Source of the DNA: Piscicola geometra
Taxonomy: Eukaryota > Annelida > Clitellata > Hirudinida > Piscicolidae
Assembly (NCBI GenBank): GCA_943735955.1
Contig: OX030956.1
Coordinates: 1,454,412 to 1,518,411 of the forward strand
Length of the DNA stretch: 64,000 nt
Direction: 5' to 3'
Position numbers and translations under genes: made by a program. This document shows positions 1 to 25,383 of the stretch, piece by piece. Positions within the stretch are counted from its first letter, which is position 1. Every line of letters begins with the position of its first letter. Under the pieces are notes generated by a model. It did not search any database. It saw nothing but the letters and a program-made list of their open reading frames with translations, and was not told the origin of the DNA.

Positions 1-929
1 TCAGTTTTTTTGCAACAGTGTCATTCGAAAAGAAGATCTTTGATGCAAAATTGCATGCCGACTCCTTTATCAGAAGTGTAAAAAAGTGACTTTGTTGTCC
101 TAAACACTTCGCGAAAAACGAATTTAATGAAAACTTGTCAAATTCCATGCGGCAAGGAAACATTTCTTCATTCGTCAATGCTTTTTAAATGCTTCAATAA
201 AGTACCTTTGTTAAAAAAAAATAATTTTAAATTAACTTCTTGTTTATCCTCTTGAAGATGTTGGTAAACTAATGTTTTTTAAAGTTTTTAAATGGGAAAA
301 CTCAAACAAGATTTTCTAATAACTTTTGTAGAAATGCAATATAAATCAAGCATTCTAGCGTGAACTAATCGGCCATATGGGACTTCTCGAAAATCTTCCA
401 AGCCCATATTTCATGAGAAGTTGTATGGCATCAAGTATAAAAAAATAGAATATATTGCGTAAATTTACAATAATTTACAAAAAGAAGAAAAAAGTGAGTT
501 AAAAGATACTTAAAAAGCTTCTCCTGTGAATCCGAAACGAAAATACACATTAACTACGAACTAACCTTGATTGTAAATCATGAAAAAAAACTTTCATTTG
601 AAGATCAGCGAGAATGTTAAAAAAACTGTAAGACAGGTGCAAGTATTTTTCAAATAAGTTTATTATTTTTTTAAAGACATTAAAAAACCTAAAAGTCACT
701 TACACGTATGTGTGATCAAGTTTTCCTTTTTCAAAATGCCTGTCTTAAAAGCATTTGAGCTTCTCAATCAACTCATACTTTCATGTTCAATGAAATTATC
801 CCAAAAAAAATTTCAAAAAATATATTGTGAACTTCTTGTTATACTTTATAAATACATTTTTCTATCACAATATAATTTTTTTCATACATTTTTAAAGCCT
901 ATTTAGTCGATTATTCTTCCTTGCCACAG
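1..929. other. No supported gene; probable intron of the proton channel gene
   Basis: AT-rich sequence with only short open frames. The exon starting at 930 begins in mid-codon (one nucleotide left over), so an upstream coding exon is required, and I could not find one here with a matching phase. The stretch is therefore probably intron and the start codon lies off the window. Confidence 0.5.
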
Positions 930-14399
<13,470 letters not shown>

Positions 14400-14405
14400 C
14401 TAAGC

Positions 14406-14411
14406 AATAAA
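14406..14411 (+). promoter_or_regulatory. Poly(A) signal of the proton channel gene
   Basis: AATAAA seven bases after the stop codon that ends at 14399. Its position supports 14399 as the end of the coding region. Confidence 0.5.
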
Positions 14412-17400
14412 AAGAGTTTAAAAACACAAATGAAACTAATGAAGACGGCAATGAAACTAATTTATAAGTTTTTTTAATTGAGAAATAAAAATGAAAAACA
14501 CTGAAAACTACGAATGAAATTATTCCACATTAGAAAAGATGATTTGTTAATCAAGGCTGGAATGACACAAGCAAAGCTGCGAAGAGAGTTGTGGAAAACT
14601 ATAAAAAAAGAAAAAAATGTTTACAAAGTTTTTGATAGAATGATATTCACTATGGATGAAAAGAAAATTTTAGTGTGATTGCGGTAGTCACCATGACGTT
14701 TAATCGATAGCACCCTCTCTGGTTATGTCAAAGGAAAAGCAGAAAGGATACTTGAAGATGAACTACTTCGTGAATTGTAATGAAATAACACCAATAATAA
14801 ACACGAGATTAATTGATAATTGCCCATTCACTTATTCGCTTATAGAACCTTTAGTGGTTCTAAACTAAAAGAATTGTTCTTTTGCACTGTTTCACTTTGA
14901 AACAAGATTTTGAAATTCTAAACAAACAGTGAGCAAATAAAACTCTAAAAAGAAACTCAATCGTTAATACATTTTAGAGTGTTACAATTTTAGACTTTCT
15001 TTTCATGGTTTCCTAATCACCCAGTGATCATTGATTGAATTTAATTTACTCAGTTGTTTTTGATTAATAGAAATCAATTTATTCATCAAAAATTATTTAG
15101 TTTATCGTATACAACGTTTTTATTTATTTATTCATATGAAATAAAAAACATAGAACTTATATAAAGAAGAAAAAATAGTTTTGTTAAAGTATATATTCAA
15201 AATATGTATGTAAAAAAGTAAGTTTTGAAACTTTGATTGTCCTCCGGCATTTATCGACTGGTTAAACTAGACATAAGATCTCAAAAATGTAAAAAATACA
15301 TTTTTTTCTATAAAACTATAAAGATTTTATAACCACGATCTTTATAGGCATGGCATATTTCTCCGCCCGGCAGACTATGTTCTTTAGAAGAATTTTAGTA
15401 AAAAAACTTTGAAAAAATTTAATTTTTTTTAACACTTTAGATAAATTTTTTCATACAATAAAAATGTTATAAAATTAAATTTTTTCGTTTTATAAAAAAA
15501 TACTGTAATATATCCATAAATTATGCTTTACGCTGATACAAAAATCTTATAGCCCATAAAAAATCGCATTTTTTTTACTTTTGTTACGTTTTTCATGTTG
15601 GTCACGATAGCAATCATGCGCGATAAATTTTCTAGTAAGCGGAAAATTAAATAATCCATAAAGCCACTGTAAAATAAAACTAATACGCCCATAATGGTGA
15701 GTTAATGTCTTTTTAATTTAAAAAGTGATTTACTTGCTAAGAGTAATATAATCGCTAGATAATCTTTTTATTTCGAACATATATTTTTTACCTGTTTATC
15801 TAATTTATACAAAAGATGTTGCAAAAGCTTTAACAAAAACTGTTTTAAAAAGTTTTAATTTGAATTTCCACTTGAATCTTTACAAAAAGAATTTATTACT
15901 ACGTTTTAAAATAGGGAAATGCTACGATAACTATGTCATTTATTAAAGTTGTAAATTTTTTATTTCTAAAAAACTTACGCAGAACATTTTTTTCTGTAAT
16001 TAAAATAGGAAAAATTCTTTTTTTAAAGCAGCACAAATATGTTTAATATCTTTTAAATAGTATGAAAAATAATTCTTTAGTTATTCTCTCAATGTTTTGG
16101 AGTAGTTGTTCCAGTAATTTTCTATTGGGCACATTTAGCATGTAAATACGCGTTCTCACCATAACACGATAAGCTTTATAGACTAGAACCAAATGGGTAT
16201 CGATGACTTCAACCCTCCAAAATACGACTTTTAATTTATCAAAAGTTCATCACATATCTTTAGCATTTTCACACTGAAACACTTATTATTAAACTTCGTC
16301 GTTTGTTACTGCAGATATTTCCGTGAACCATTCATCCCTAGATCTCCATTACAACAACACTATGAAAAAACTTTTAAAATAAATAATCTTTTGAAATCTA
16401 GACTTATTTGCTTCAACCTTCATCACTGCCCTTTATCAATAACAAGTTAATTTAACTAGTTTAACTGTTAAACTATTGGTCCAATTTCCAGTTCAAACAT
16501 CTTGAAGTATGAACGGGTCGTAAAATATGCATATTTGTGACTACGTCAATGATAATGTTAATATATTAAAAAAACTTCTTAGTAAAAAAATAGAACAATT
16601 AACAATGTTCAAAATATAAAGAGATAACTTTTATTATAATAAATGAAAAAATAAAAGAATATCCATAAAATTTCACGGAACAAAACTTTTAATTATAAAA
16701 TGTAGCGTAGAAAAGATTTAGATGAATTTTATCACTTTTTGTATCTTCTTCCTTCATTATAGTGGTTTAATATCGAAGGGTTTTTGAATGCAAAATGCTT
16801 TTTGGTGACTTTTAACCTGATCATTTGTATTTTATGTAATGCAAATATTAAATTCAGTTACTCTGTTTCTCATTTAAATAAAATGATTAATGTCAATTAA
16901 AATAAGCATGATTGAAACATTGCAATACTTGTAATAGTTTGATGATATTAAAAATGTTTTCTATATAAGACCAGGTGCGTTGATTTTTTGAAAATATTGG
17001 GGGAGAGGGAAGGTTTTACCCAGGGTTGGTTGTATCCAAGAATCGGTTTTTGTCAGTACCGTATCAGCGAAACCTTTTAGTATTGGTTGCTGTATTGCCA
17101 ATCCTTTTTGTTTAAACGAAAAATTTTAGATACGCGGTACTAATGCTTTTAAAATACTACAATAAACTAAATACAAAAATATCAATTTTAATATTTTAAA
17201 CTATGGGACATACATGTATAAATTAATTCAATCACTACTAATAATCATTATCCATCAACCCAACCAATATCAACATCACCACCCTCAAATATAACAAGAG
17301 TTAAAAGACAATTTTAATTTAAATATCCTTTGAAGTTTTTGCTTGGCGTGCCCATATCTATTAATCTTATTCTTATATCTTACTAATATTTTATATTATT

Positions 17401-19246
17401 ATTAACAATTCGTTCAATAATTTTATGAATGACTGAAAAAAACTTAAACGTTTCCCAAATATTTTTAATTTTCATAAATCTATTTATTAATTTGATCTTA
17501 AAGTAAATAAATTTAGATAAAATAATAATAAGCATAAAAAATCAACGTAAATCTTGCAGAATGATTTTTTACTAGCAAATTCCAATACCCAATTAGACCA
17601 CTGCGAATATCTGACCGACTATGCCTTGAGGTCTTTTATAGTTAGCATATGTCTTGTCGAAACATATTTACTACAGCAGATCATTTTTTCCCGGTCGTGT
17701 CTGGTGGGTTTAATAACCCAATAAACTGTTCCCTCATAGAAAAGACAAGAAAATTTCAACAATAGTTCATTAACTTCCTATCCATAGAGATAAAAAGTAG
17801 AGCAGGTAAAGGAGTATTTGAGTGACCAAATAGAAGTTTTTTAAGGCATCTATCACTATAAGTGATAGTTATTTTCTATAACTACAGCTACTCACAATGT
17901 ATTACTAAAAACAAATTCTGTTTTATGCCATAGTGGACGATTATACTCGTATCATAATAGGAGTTGAGAAAAGAGTATTTCTAAAAAAAGTGAGGTAGAT
18001 AAAAGAGTTCATATGAAAATGGACCCCACACTATCTAAAAAGGGAAGAGACATGACCCCGGAACCCTCACAGAAACGACACTCATGTATAAGACACATTT
18101 TGTACCTAATGAATTATTACTTCATCTTGTTTTAGGGTGGACCAAGTGATCTGAGTGATGGTACAATGATGATGAATGTGCTGTAGTGTTAATGACAGAG
18201 GGGCTGTGGCGATGATGATGGTGGTGATGTAAGTAAGATTGGATTTAAGCATTTATTAAGTTTATTTTATTTATATTTATATATTTAAGGGGGTTTGAAA
18301 ACTATGTTATTTGAAAAATGTATTGCAAAGTGCCTTTGAATTTTTCAAAAAGCAGTTTATAAAAAAGTTGATTGATTGATTAAAAAAAATAATAATAATG
18401 TAATGAAGAAATTTTGTCTCAAAAAATTAAATTAATACTCAAAAAATATATTTTTGTGAAAAATAATCGATATAAATCAATATTTTACTCAAAAAATGTA
18501 ACTTGCAAATCTAAAACGACTGATAGTTTTTGAATTAAGTGTTTTATGCAGACGTCGAAAGCTTTCCTGAATTCAATGCTGATTTTGAATAGAACGAGGT
18601 TGTGCCTATCAATTGTGGGAAGCGTGCGTCAATGGGTATTATAAAGGGAGTAAACTGAAAAACTGCTGTTAAGAAAGGTAATTATTGTAAATGTATGATT
18701 AAGAAAAGGACATATTTGTCGTGATTTAATTATTTTAAAGAGTGAAAGAAGAGACAACAGTCTTACAATTCCCTATTGTACAGCTTATATTCTTTAGCTT
18801 AATATAGCTGATGTGTAATTTAGGTGTGTGAATTCAATTATAAGATATATTATTTAAATAAAAAGTGATTAGAGTTATTTTAATTTTCGAAATTTGAAAT
18901 CAGCTTAGTAAAACGAATACTTTTTTAGTGTAAAGATTTAGTTGTTTACAACTTTCATTTTACGTAGTCTTAAATATAGACAATATTATTAAAAACATAG
19001 ATCAATAAAATAAATTGAATACATTAAAACCATTTTAAGGCGTTTAAACATTCTTTGAAATATCCATTTTTTAATGCAAAAATAGACCCTTCAACGTTTG
19101 GAGCTATTCTTCTTGATTATTTACGTCTTAAAAAGTCAAAAAGTTAAAAAAAACTTGAAAAAAAAAGTTTAAAATAACTAAAGTTGAAACTTCCGTGACA
19201 AGCTTTCGTCGATACATCATCATTCCAAGTCCAGGCCTTCTGAATT
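14412..19246. other. Intergenic region between proton channel and tetraspanin
   Basis: About 4.8 kb of AT-rich DNA with no convincing gene. A 54-codon frame at 14514-14678 (MKLFHIRKDDLLIKAGMTQA and on, Lys-rich) is followed at about 14700-14780 by another short peptide-like stretch broken by stops. It may be a transposon fragment; I do not recognise it. A GC-richer patch at 17930-18230 and a short inverted repeat near 17850-17868 have no assigned role. Confidence 0.5.
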
Positions 19247-21394
19247 ATGGCAGCTACTTGCGGTGCTATGTTCGCCAAGATTCTTCTCGTTATCTTCAAC
19301 ATTGCTTTTTTGGCGAGTTACTTCGATTCACTTTTGACACGCTTTTACAATAAAATACAACTTGTAATACAACTAGAAGGCTTTAATATATAAAATTTCA
19401 TATTTAAAAACAAATTTATCTAATTTTAAAGTTATTTTTCATCTTTTTCATTCATTTGATCTATTTTTCAGATAGCGGGAATAGTGCTGATTGCTGTGGG
19501 AGGGTGGTTACTGGGAGACAAGAACATAACGACTCCTTTTGAGACTGTTGGCGATGTTTACGGAGCTTCGTTTCTGAACAAAGCGGCAATTATTCTCATC
19601 TTCATTGGCGTCTTTGTCGTCTTAGCTACGATCTTCGGTATAGTAGCTGTCATCAAGGAACATCCTGTGTTGCTGTCTATTGTGAGTCTTTTAGTTTTTT
19701 TTATATAACTCATTTATAATTTCCTTGGATTTAATTTAGAGGAAAAATATCTTTAAATAATTTTAAAATAGAAAAATAGTTTTCAATGGTTTTAAATTAA
19801 AAAAAAATTTCAATGGTTTTAAAATATAAAAATTAAGTAACAATTCATTGAAAAAACCGCATTAATGATCGAAATAGAAAAGCTTATAAAATAGCATAAC
19901 TTAGAACTGTTATTTTTTTAAAACAATTCTTATCAAATAAATCTTTGAAATTTGGCACAATTCAAAGTACATAGCCTTCTTGGTGATCGTGTGCATTTTG
20001 GAAATTGCTGGAGGCGTAGTGGCCATCGTTTTTAAAGACCGGGTGAGTGGGTTTTTAACTAATAAGTAAAACATAAATGGCTAGATAAAAATGAAAATTA
20101 TAAGAAAAAATATAATCAATAAAAGTATAATTGAATTTTTCATCGAATTATATTAAAAGTGAGTTTTTTCACAGATGTTAGAAGTAATAGAGAGCGGAAT
20201 GAAAACAACCCTGAAACGTCTAAGAGATTATACCCAAGGAAAGTACTACTACACTAGTAAGGACAATGAAACTTGCTCATCGCTAAATGAAGCTGCTCCA
20301 TGGGATTTCTTCCAGGCTAATGTAAGACATTTATGACTTGTTAATTTTTATTTAAAATGTTTGGCTGTTTGTCTCGAAACACGAAATTGTTAACAATCAT
20401 TTTTATTTTAGTTTACGAGATTTCTAAAATTATAAGACTGAAAAACTTTCTCAACTATAAAAAAAATTAAATTTCTTTCTTGATATTCAATAAAAGTTTT
20501 CATTTTTCATAGGGAAAGTGTTGTGGCTTGAATGGACCATCAGACTACAGGGACGATTTCAACTTCAACATAAAACTTTCCACCGACGTTATTAATTTTT
20601 TCTTCAAAAATCAAAAGAAGTTTTTCCAAAATATATAAGTGAAATTCAGGAAACATAAATATTTTGGATCACTGTTTCAGTTTCATATGAAATGAAATGA
20701 AATGACTAATATATGCTTTAATTTTTTTTACATTAATTAATTTTCTCCTTAATCTTCACAACAGTGTGGTATAAACGGCACCGCTAATGTACCATGGTCG
20801 TGTTGTGGCTTCAAGGCGGGTGTGAACATTGGTGTTATGCCAAAGAAGACTGATGTGGACTGCGTCAAAGGATTCTATGTTGATGTTGGTTCGCTTATGC
20901 TCAAACACTTGTGTGTGTGGTGTAAATTCTTTTTCCAATGTTAATATTTTAAATGTATTATCAAGTTAGGTATTGAACTTTGATGAAGCTCTTGTGGTTT
21001 TCGGAGGTTCATTTGAAAAAGAGGCCTCTTGACCCCATGACTGCGCCCGTTCGAAGATGATGATCAAATTCTTTTAGATGGTCAACTTAAACTTATTCTT
21101 TTCTAATACATATCAACGAAAATAATTGTCAACAGGGATGCTATAGCAAGTTGTACTACAATGTTCTCTTATACGCTCCAGTTCTCATTGGAATCGGTCT
21201 TGGCTTTGGCTTCCTGGAGGTTAGTCTCTCTTAAATCCAGTATTATTTATTTTTAAAATGTTAAAAAAATATATATTTAACAAAATTTATAATGCTAGTT
21301 ACTGAAAATAATATAAACTAAAACGTCCTCACAGCTCTTTGGAATCATATTCGCCGTTTGTGTCTGCCAAAATCCCTCCAAAGATCGCTATTGA
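19247..21394 (+). CDS. Tetraspanin, complete, eight exons, 278 residues
   Basis: Tetraspanins are four-helix plasma membrane organisers. Exons: 19247-19312, 19472-19681, 19968-20042, 20175-20321, 20513-20587, 20765-20884, 21136-21219, 21335-21394; all introns are phase 0 and the sum divides exactly. TM1 reads KILLVIFNIAFLIAGIVLIA with the usual GGWLL after it. TM2 (AAIILIFIGVFVVLATIFGI) and TM3 (YIAFLVIVCILEIAGGVVAI) follow. The large loop has the hallmark CCG (GKCCGLNGPSDY), PWSCCG, a later Cys and GCY, giving eight cysteines with ETCSS. TM4 reads VLLYAPVLIGIGLGFGFLEL and the short tail ends NPSKDRY. Intron 1 appears to use a GC donor (TTG|GCGAGT). Several other donors are weak (GAC|GTTATT, GAT|GTTGGT), but phase and motif spacing support them. 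The subfamily cannot be assigned from this. Confidence 0.93.
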
Positions 21395-24362
21395 TTTTAA
21401 GAAACTTGAACCAATTACATTTTTATATTGAACTTTATTATAATTGCCTACCTAATTTTGGCTTTAACTTAAAATTTAGACTTATCCCTGCATTGTTTGA
21501 ATCTTTTTTACGCAAATAATATTAATTTTTTAAAATGTGTTTTATCGAAGTTGTATCTTTCATATTAAATATTTTTCATTGAAATGTTTTTTTTCCAAAT
21601 ATTTATTAAACCTTCGATCGTGTTAACTGAAAACAGATATATTAAAAGAGAGTATTAAATAATTATACAACAGTGAGGTGCTCACTCGACAGAGTTTTGA
21701 AGTTACATGGAGAGAAAAATACGATACAGATAACAAAATTTTTTTCTAAACTAATGGCCGTGATTATGAGTATTGTTGAAAATTCATCAATTTCTATCTT
21801 CAACATTACAATGAATACACATATCCAACTAATTGTATTATCTGTGCAGTGGTAAAAATGAATAATGGCTTAAGATTTATATAAAAAATCTCGTTAAAAC
21901 GAACATAAAATTTTGAATTTATAACTCATTAAGTTATAAATCGATATGAACAAACGGTTTCTTCAAGATGCTTCTTTCTCACAGAAAACTATTCAATCAA
22001 TATGTATCTAAGTTAAGGTTTCAATTAAATTTTGAATATACCAGGCATATCACAAACCTATTCATATTCATAATGCAAATTCATAGGCCTAAAAACATTT
22101 TAAGCCAGTCAAACAAATTTTAACAACACTTTTATCTTCTTTTCATAGTAGAATGTATCGTTCTTTTTGTTTTGTTTAAGTTTAAAACCTTTAACGCTCT
22201 AGGATTATACTAAGACATGAATTTTTAAAGGTTTTTCTTTCATCCTTACTAAATCATTTCCATGCCAGCTTTGTTCCCAATTAAATAATTTCCATTCCTT
22301 TTTTGCCTTGATTCACTTTCATAATTAAAAAATTCATTACCGTGGTGTATTTGTAGATATTACAACCATCAATGCGGAAATACCGTAGCAAAAACTTCCA
22401 TTGCTGTGCAAGGTCTTTACTTAAGACTCTTAACAAGAGGTACTAACACGAAAAATTTCATGATTCTAAAAATATGTTATTTTCAATATTAAAACCTGGA
22501 AAAAAATTAAACATTTGTATTTTGGTACTTTACTATTAAACAACCAAATCAGAGCATTTGAAAAAGAAAGAGACATTTTCCTCCACTAACAGTGATGACT
22601 GCGAATGATTCGGAAAATACAACGAAAGAATCAAGTTGTCGATTTGACGGACTAGGAAATAACTAAATTCAGTTCTATGTATATTAACACCAAAAATGAA
22701 ATAATAATAATAAATAATAAATTTTTTTAAATTACATAATTTATTTTTTAGAAAAGTTTAAAAAATGAGTGTTGATATCATTTAAAGTAAATCAATCATG
22801 TGTCTTAGAAACCAAGAATAGGGCATGTAAGTCTCACATTTAGACACGGTTGTACAACACAAGCGGAAAGAAAGTTGAGTAGTCTCTAAAATGCTACTGC
22901 CATAAGTTTACACGTCTTCCTTGAAATGAAGACACCGATTTAAGGGTTTACGCAAATAATTTAAATTCATGACTCTGTAAGTCCTTTAGAGGTAGGTTTC
23001 TTGAGAAGGAATTGTAAATTAATAATAAAAAACTTTAAAAAAAGACGTTTTTTTCATTAGCTTATTGGCAAGAAATTTGTTTTACAATTGTGAAAAGTAG
23101 AGTTACGCATTCATTTGTCAAAAAAACGACGTGGCTCTAATGAATAAATACAGATATCTCAGAAAAACCGTTAGGGTGTTATTCTAAATAAAAAAATGGG
23201 CTCTATGAATTGATGGAGATACTTTAAAAAATAAGACTATTTGAAAAATGATACAGGTGAATGTAGGTACAAAATCAAAATCAAATTATATTCAGTCAAC
23301 ATATTTAAAGTATTTAAAGTGCAATGTAAATTTTACTTTTTTGGAATTTTAATTTCTTTTAAATACGTAAACGGGCCCTGAGATGACAACTAAGCATCAA
23401 AAGATGCATACGCTCACAACTACGTAAACACATTTAATTAAAGGCTTTTAATAATTATAATTATTAGTAGAAAATTTAGTTCTAATCATTATTTAACCAA
23501 TGAAAAAATTAATCTATAAAAAAATTAAAGTTGAAAACACTGATTTCACGAAAGTTAAATAAATTAATTGTTTTGGTCAGATAGTGGTCTTGGAATTTTT
23601 ATCTTTACGATTTGTATTGGTTCTTAAACATTTCCACATTAATAACTTCAAAAGTGTACAAGAACTTAGTGGCAGTACTCGAAAATAACGGGTGTGTACT
23701 TCTCGAACTAGAGGTTATTTTATTTAAGAAAAAATCATTTCGTTGAAAAATAAATAGAAGATCAGCAGAAACTGTGAAAATGATTAAACACTCATGACAT
23801 GAAAATAAAAGACACGTTTTTAGTATGTTTTCAAACACAGCCTATATATTAATGAGTATTGTTTTGCAACTAAAAAATTGAAAATAAAATGTTAAATAGT
23901 CATGTTCAATTCATGTAAATTTTAAATGAAAATTATTTTTTTATAAGTATTTTTTTAATGCAATTTTTTAGATAAAAAGTTTCTTTGGAATATTAAACAA
24001 ACTGTTTTAAAATCCGTATTGTACGTTAAAGAGCTTTAATGAAATAAAATATAAAATGGAACTGGCCTTCGAGATTAAATTTGCGAAATGAATTCCATAA
24101 AAGTAACTCTTGATGTTAACACTGCCATTCTTTGAGTAATAGTGAACGCACATTTTTACGCTTTTACGCATCCATGCATATGAATATTTACAAATTTTAA
24201 CATTTTTCAAACAAACTCCATAAACACCTAAAGCTACTTTCAAAATAAAAACACGTCTATTAACATATCTTTTCTATCGACTGTCTTAAAAAACACAAAC
24301 CATTCAACACCATAACTAAAATATTTAAAAACCATTTTGCATCCTAATACACTGATTAAGTC
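21395..24362. other. 3' UTR and intergenic DNA between tetraspanin and lectin-CUB receptor
   Basis: AT-rich, with short open frames on both strands that lack splice context or recognisable motifs. The two flanking genes converge here, so both 3' UTRs should lie in this stretch. Nothing else could be supported. Confidence 0.5.
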
Positions 24363-25383
24363 TTATAACTTGACGCTATCTGTTGAAGTGAGAACTTTCC
24401 TTGGCAGTGTCTTCGTCGTTCTGAAATCATGCTCAACGTTACAAAGCACAGGAGTGCTGTCTTGTGGCTTGCTCTCAGACTGGTAGAACATAGCTTTTTG
24501 GTTCTTGGGCTGCAAGCGCATTGTCGCAGCTTTTTCTTTCCGCAGGTATTTGGGAGTTTCGTAGATGTGCGTGTCATCGTGTTCACTGCGTCGACTGTTG
24601 AGTGCGGCCGATGAGTTGAGAGTGACTGAGTCTCCATACAGGAAGAGGCTTGAACGAGCAACCTCACACCGACTGTCGGGCCTGACACACTCTTCCAACT
24701 TGCTGGCCGGTGGAGGCGCCATGGGCCACATCTCACGCACGTAGTCATTGGTGTTGCGAGGAAGAGTGGTTGTTTGAGAAACTGGCTGCTGTTGCGCTTG
24801 GTGCTGTTTTTTTGACATTGTTGTTGAGATGTACTTTTGTTTTTCGCTTTCTTGAGAAAAGTTGATTTGAGGTTGAACTAGTTGGTGTTGTTGTTTCAAG
24901 ATAGACTGGGGCTTTTGCTGTAGTTGTAGCTGAAGTTGCTGCTGCTGTTGTTGTTGATATTGTTGCTGTGTTTGCTTTTGGTACTGTTGTTGCTGGTAGT
25001 TATGGGCATTACGAAGAATTCCAGGCGGTTTTGGCTTGGCTTCTTGAGCGGGTGTCTGGGAATAAGTCTGCGTTTCCGTGGTTGGAACTTGTTTATAAAT
25101 TTGTTGTGCACTAAGTTGTTGTTGATGATTTTGTTGCTGTTGATGTAGCAAAAGTTGCTGTTGTTGTTTGCTTAACGTACTATACAATTGTTGTTGTTGT
25201 TCGTGATGTTTCTGAGAACAAGTTAGTGAATGCTGCTGGGTATGGGAGTGAGTTTGAACTTGTTGTTGTTGTTGAATTTGTTGTTGTTGTTGTGCTTGTT
25301 GTTCGGATTGTTGAAGAGATTCAGAAGATTCGATAGACAGTTCGTTTGATGATTGGCTATTGATTTTCCGGCCTCCTTTGAAC
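24363..25383 (-). CDS. Terminal exon: polyQ cytoplasmic tail of the lectin-CUB receptor
   Basis: The exon joins to the TM exon by completing a Trp codon (TG|G), so it lies just inside the membrane, starting FKGGRKINSQ. About half of it is glutamine, in many short runs of CAA and CAG interrupted by His, Leu and Tyr. Its C-terminal third is ordinary sequence with a candidate phosphotyrosine site (HIYETPKYLRK), a proline motif (KPKPPGILR) and MWPMAPPPASK. The mix of CAA and CAG shows the runs are not one recent expansion. The stop is TAA at 24363-24365. Confidence 0.85.
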
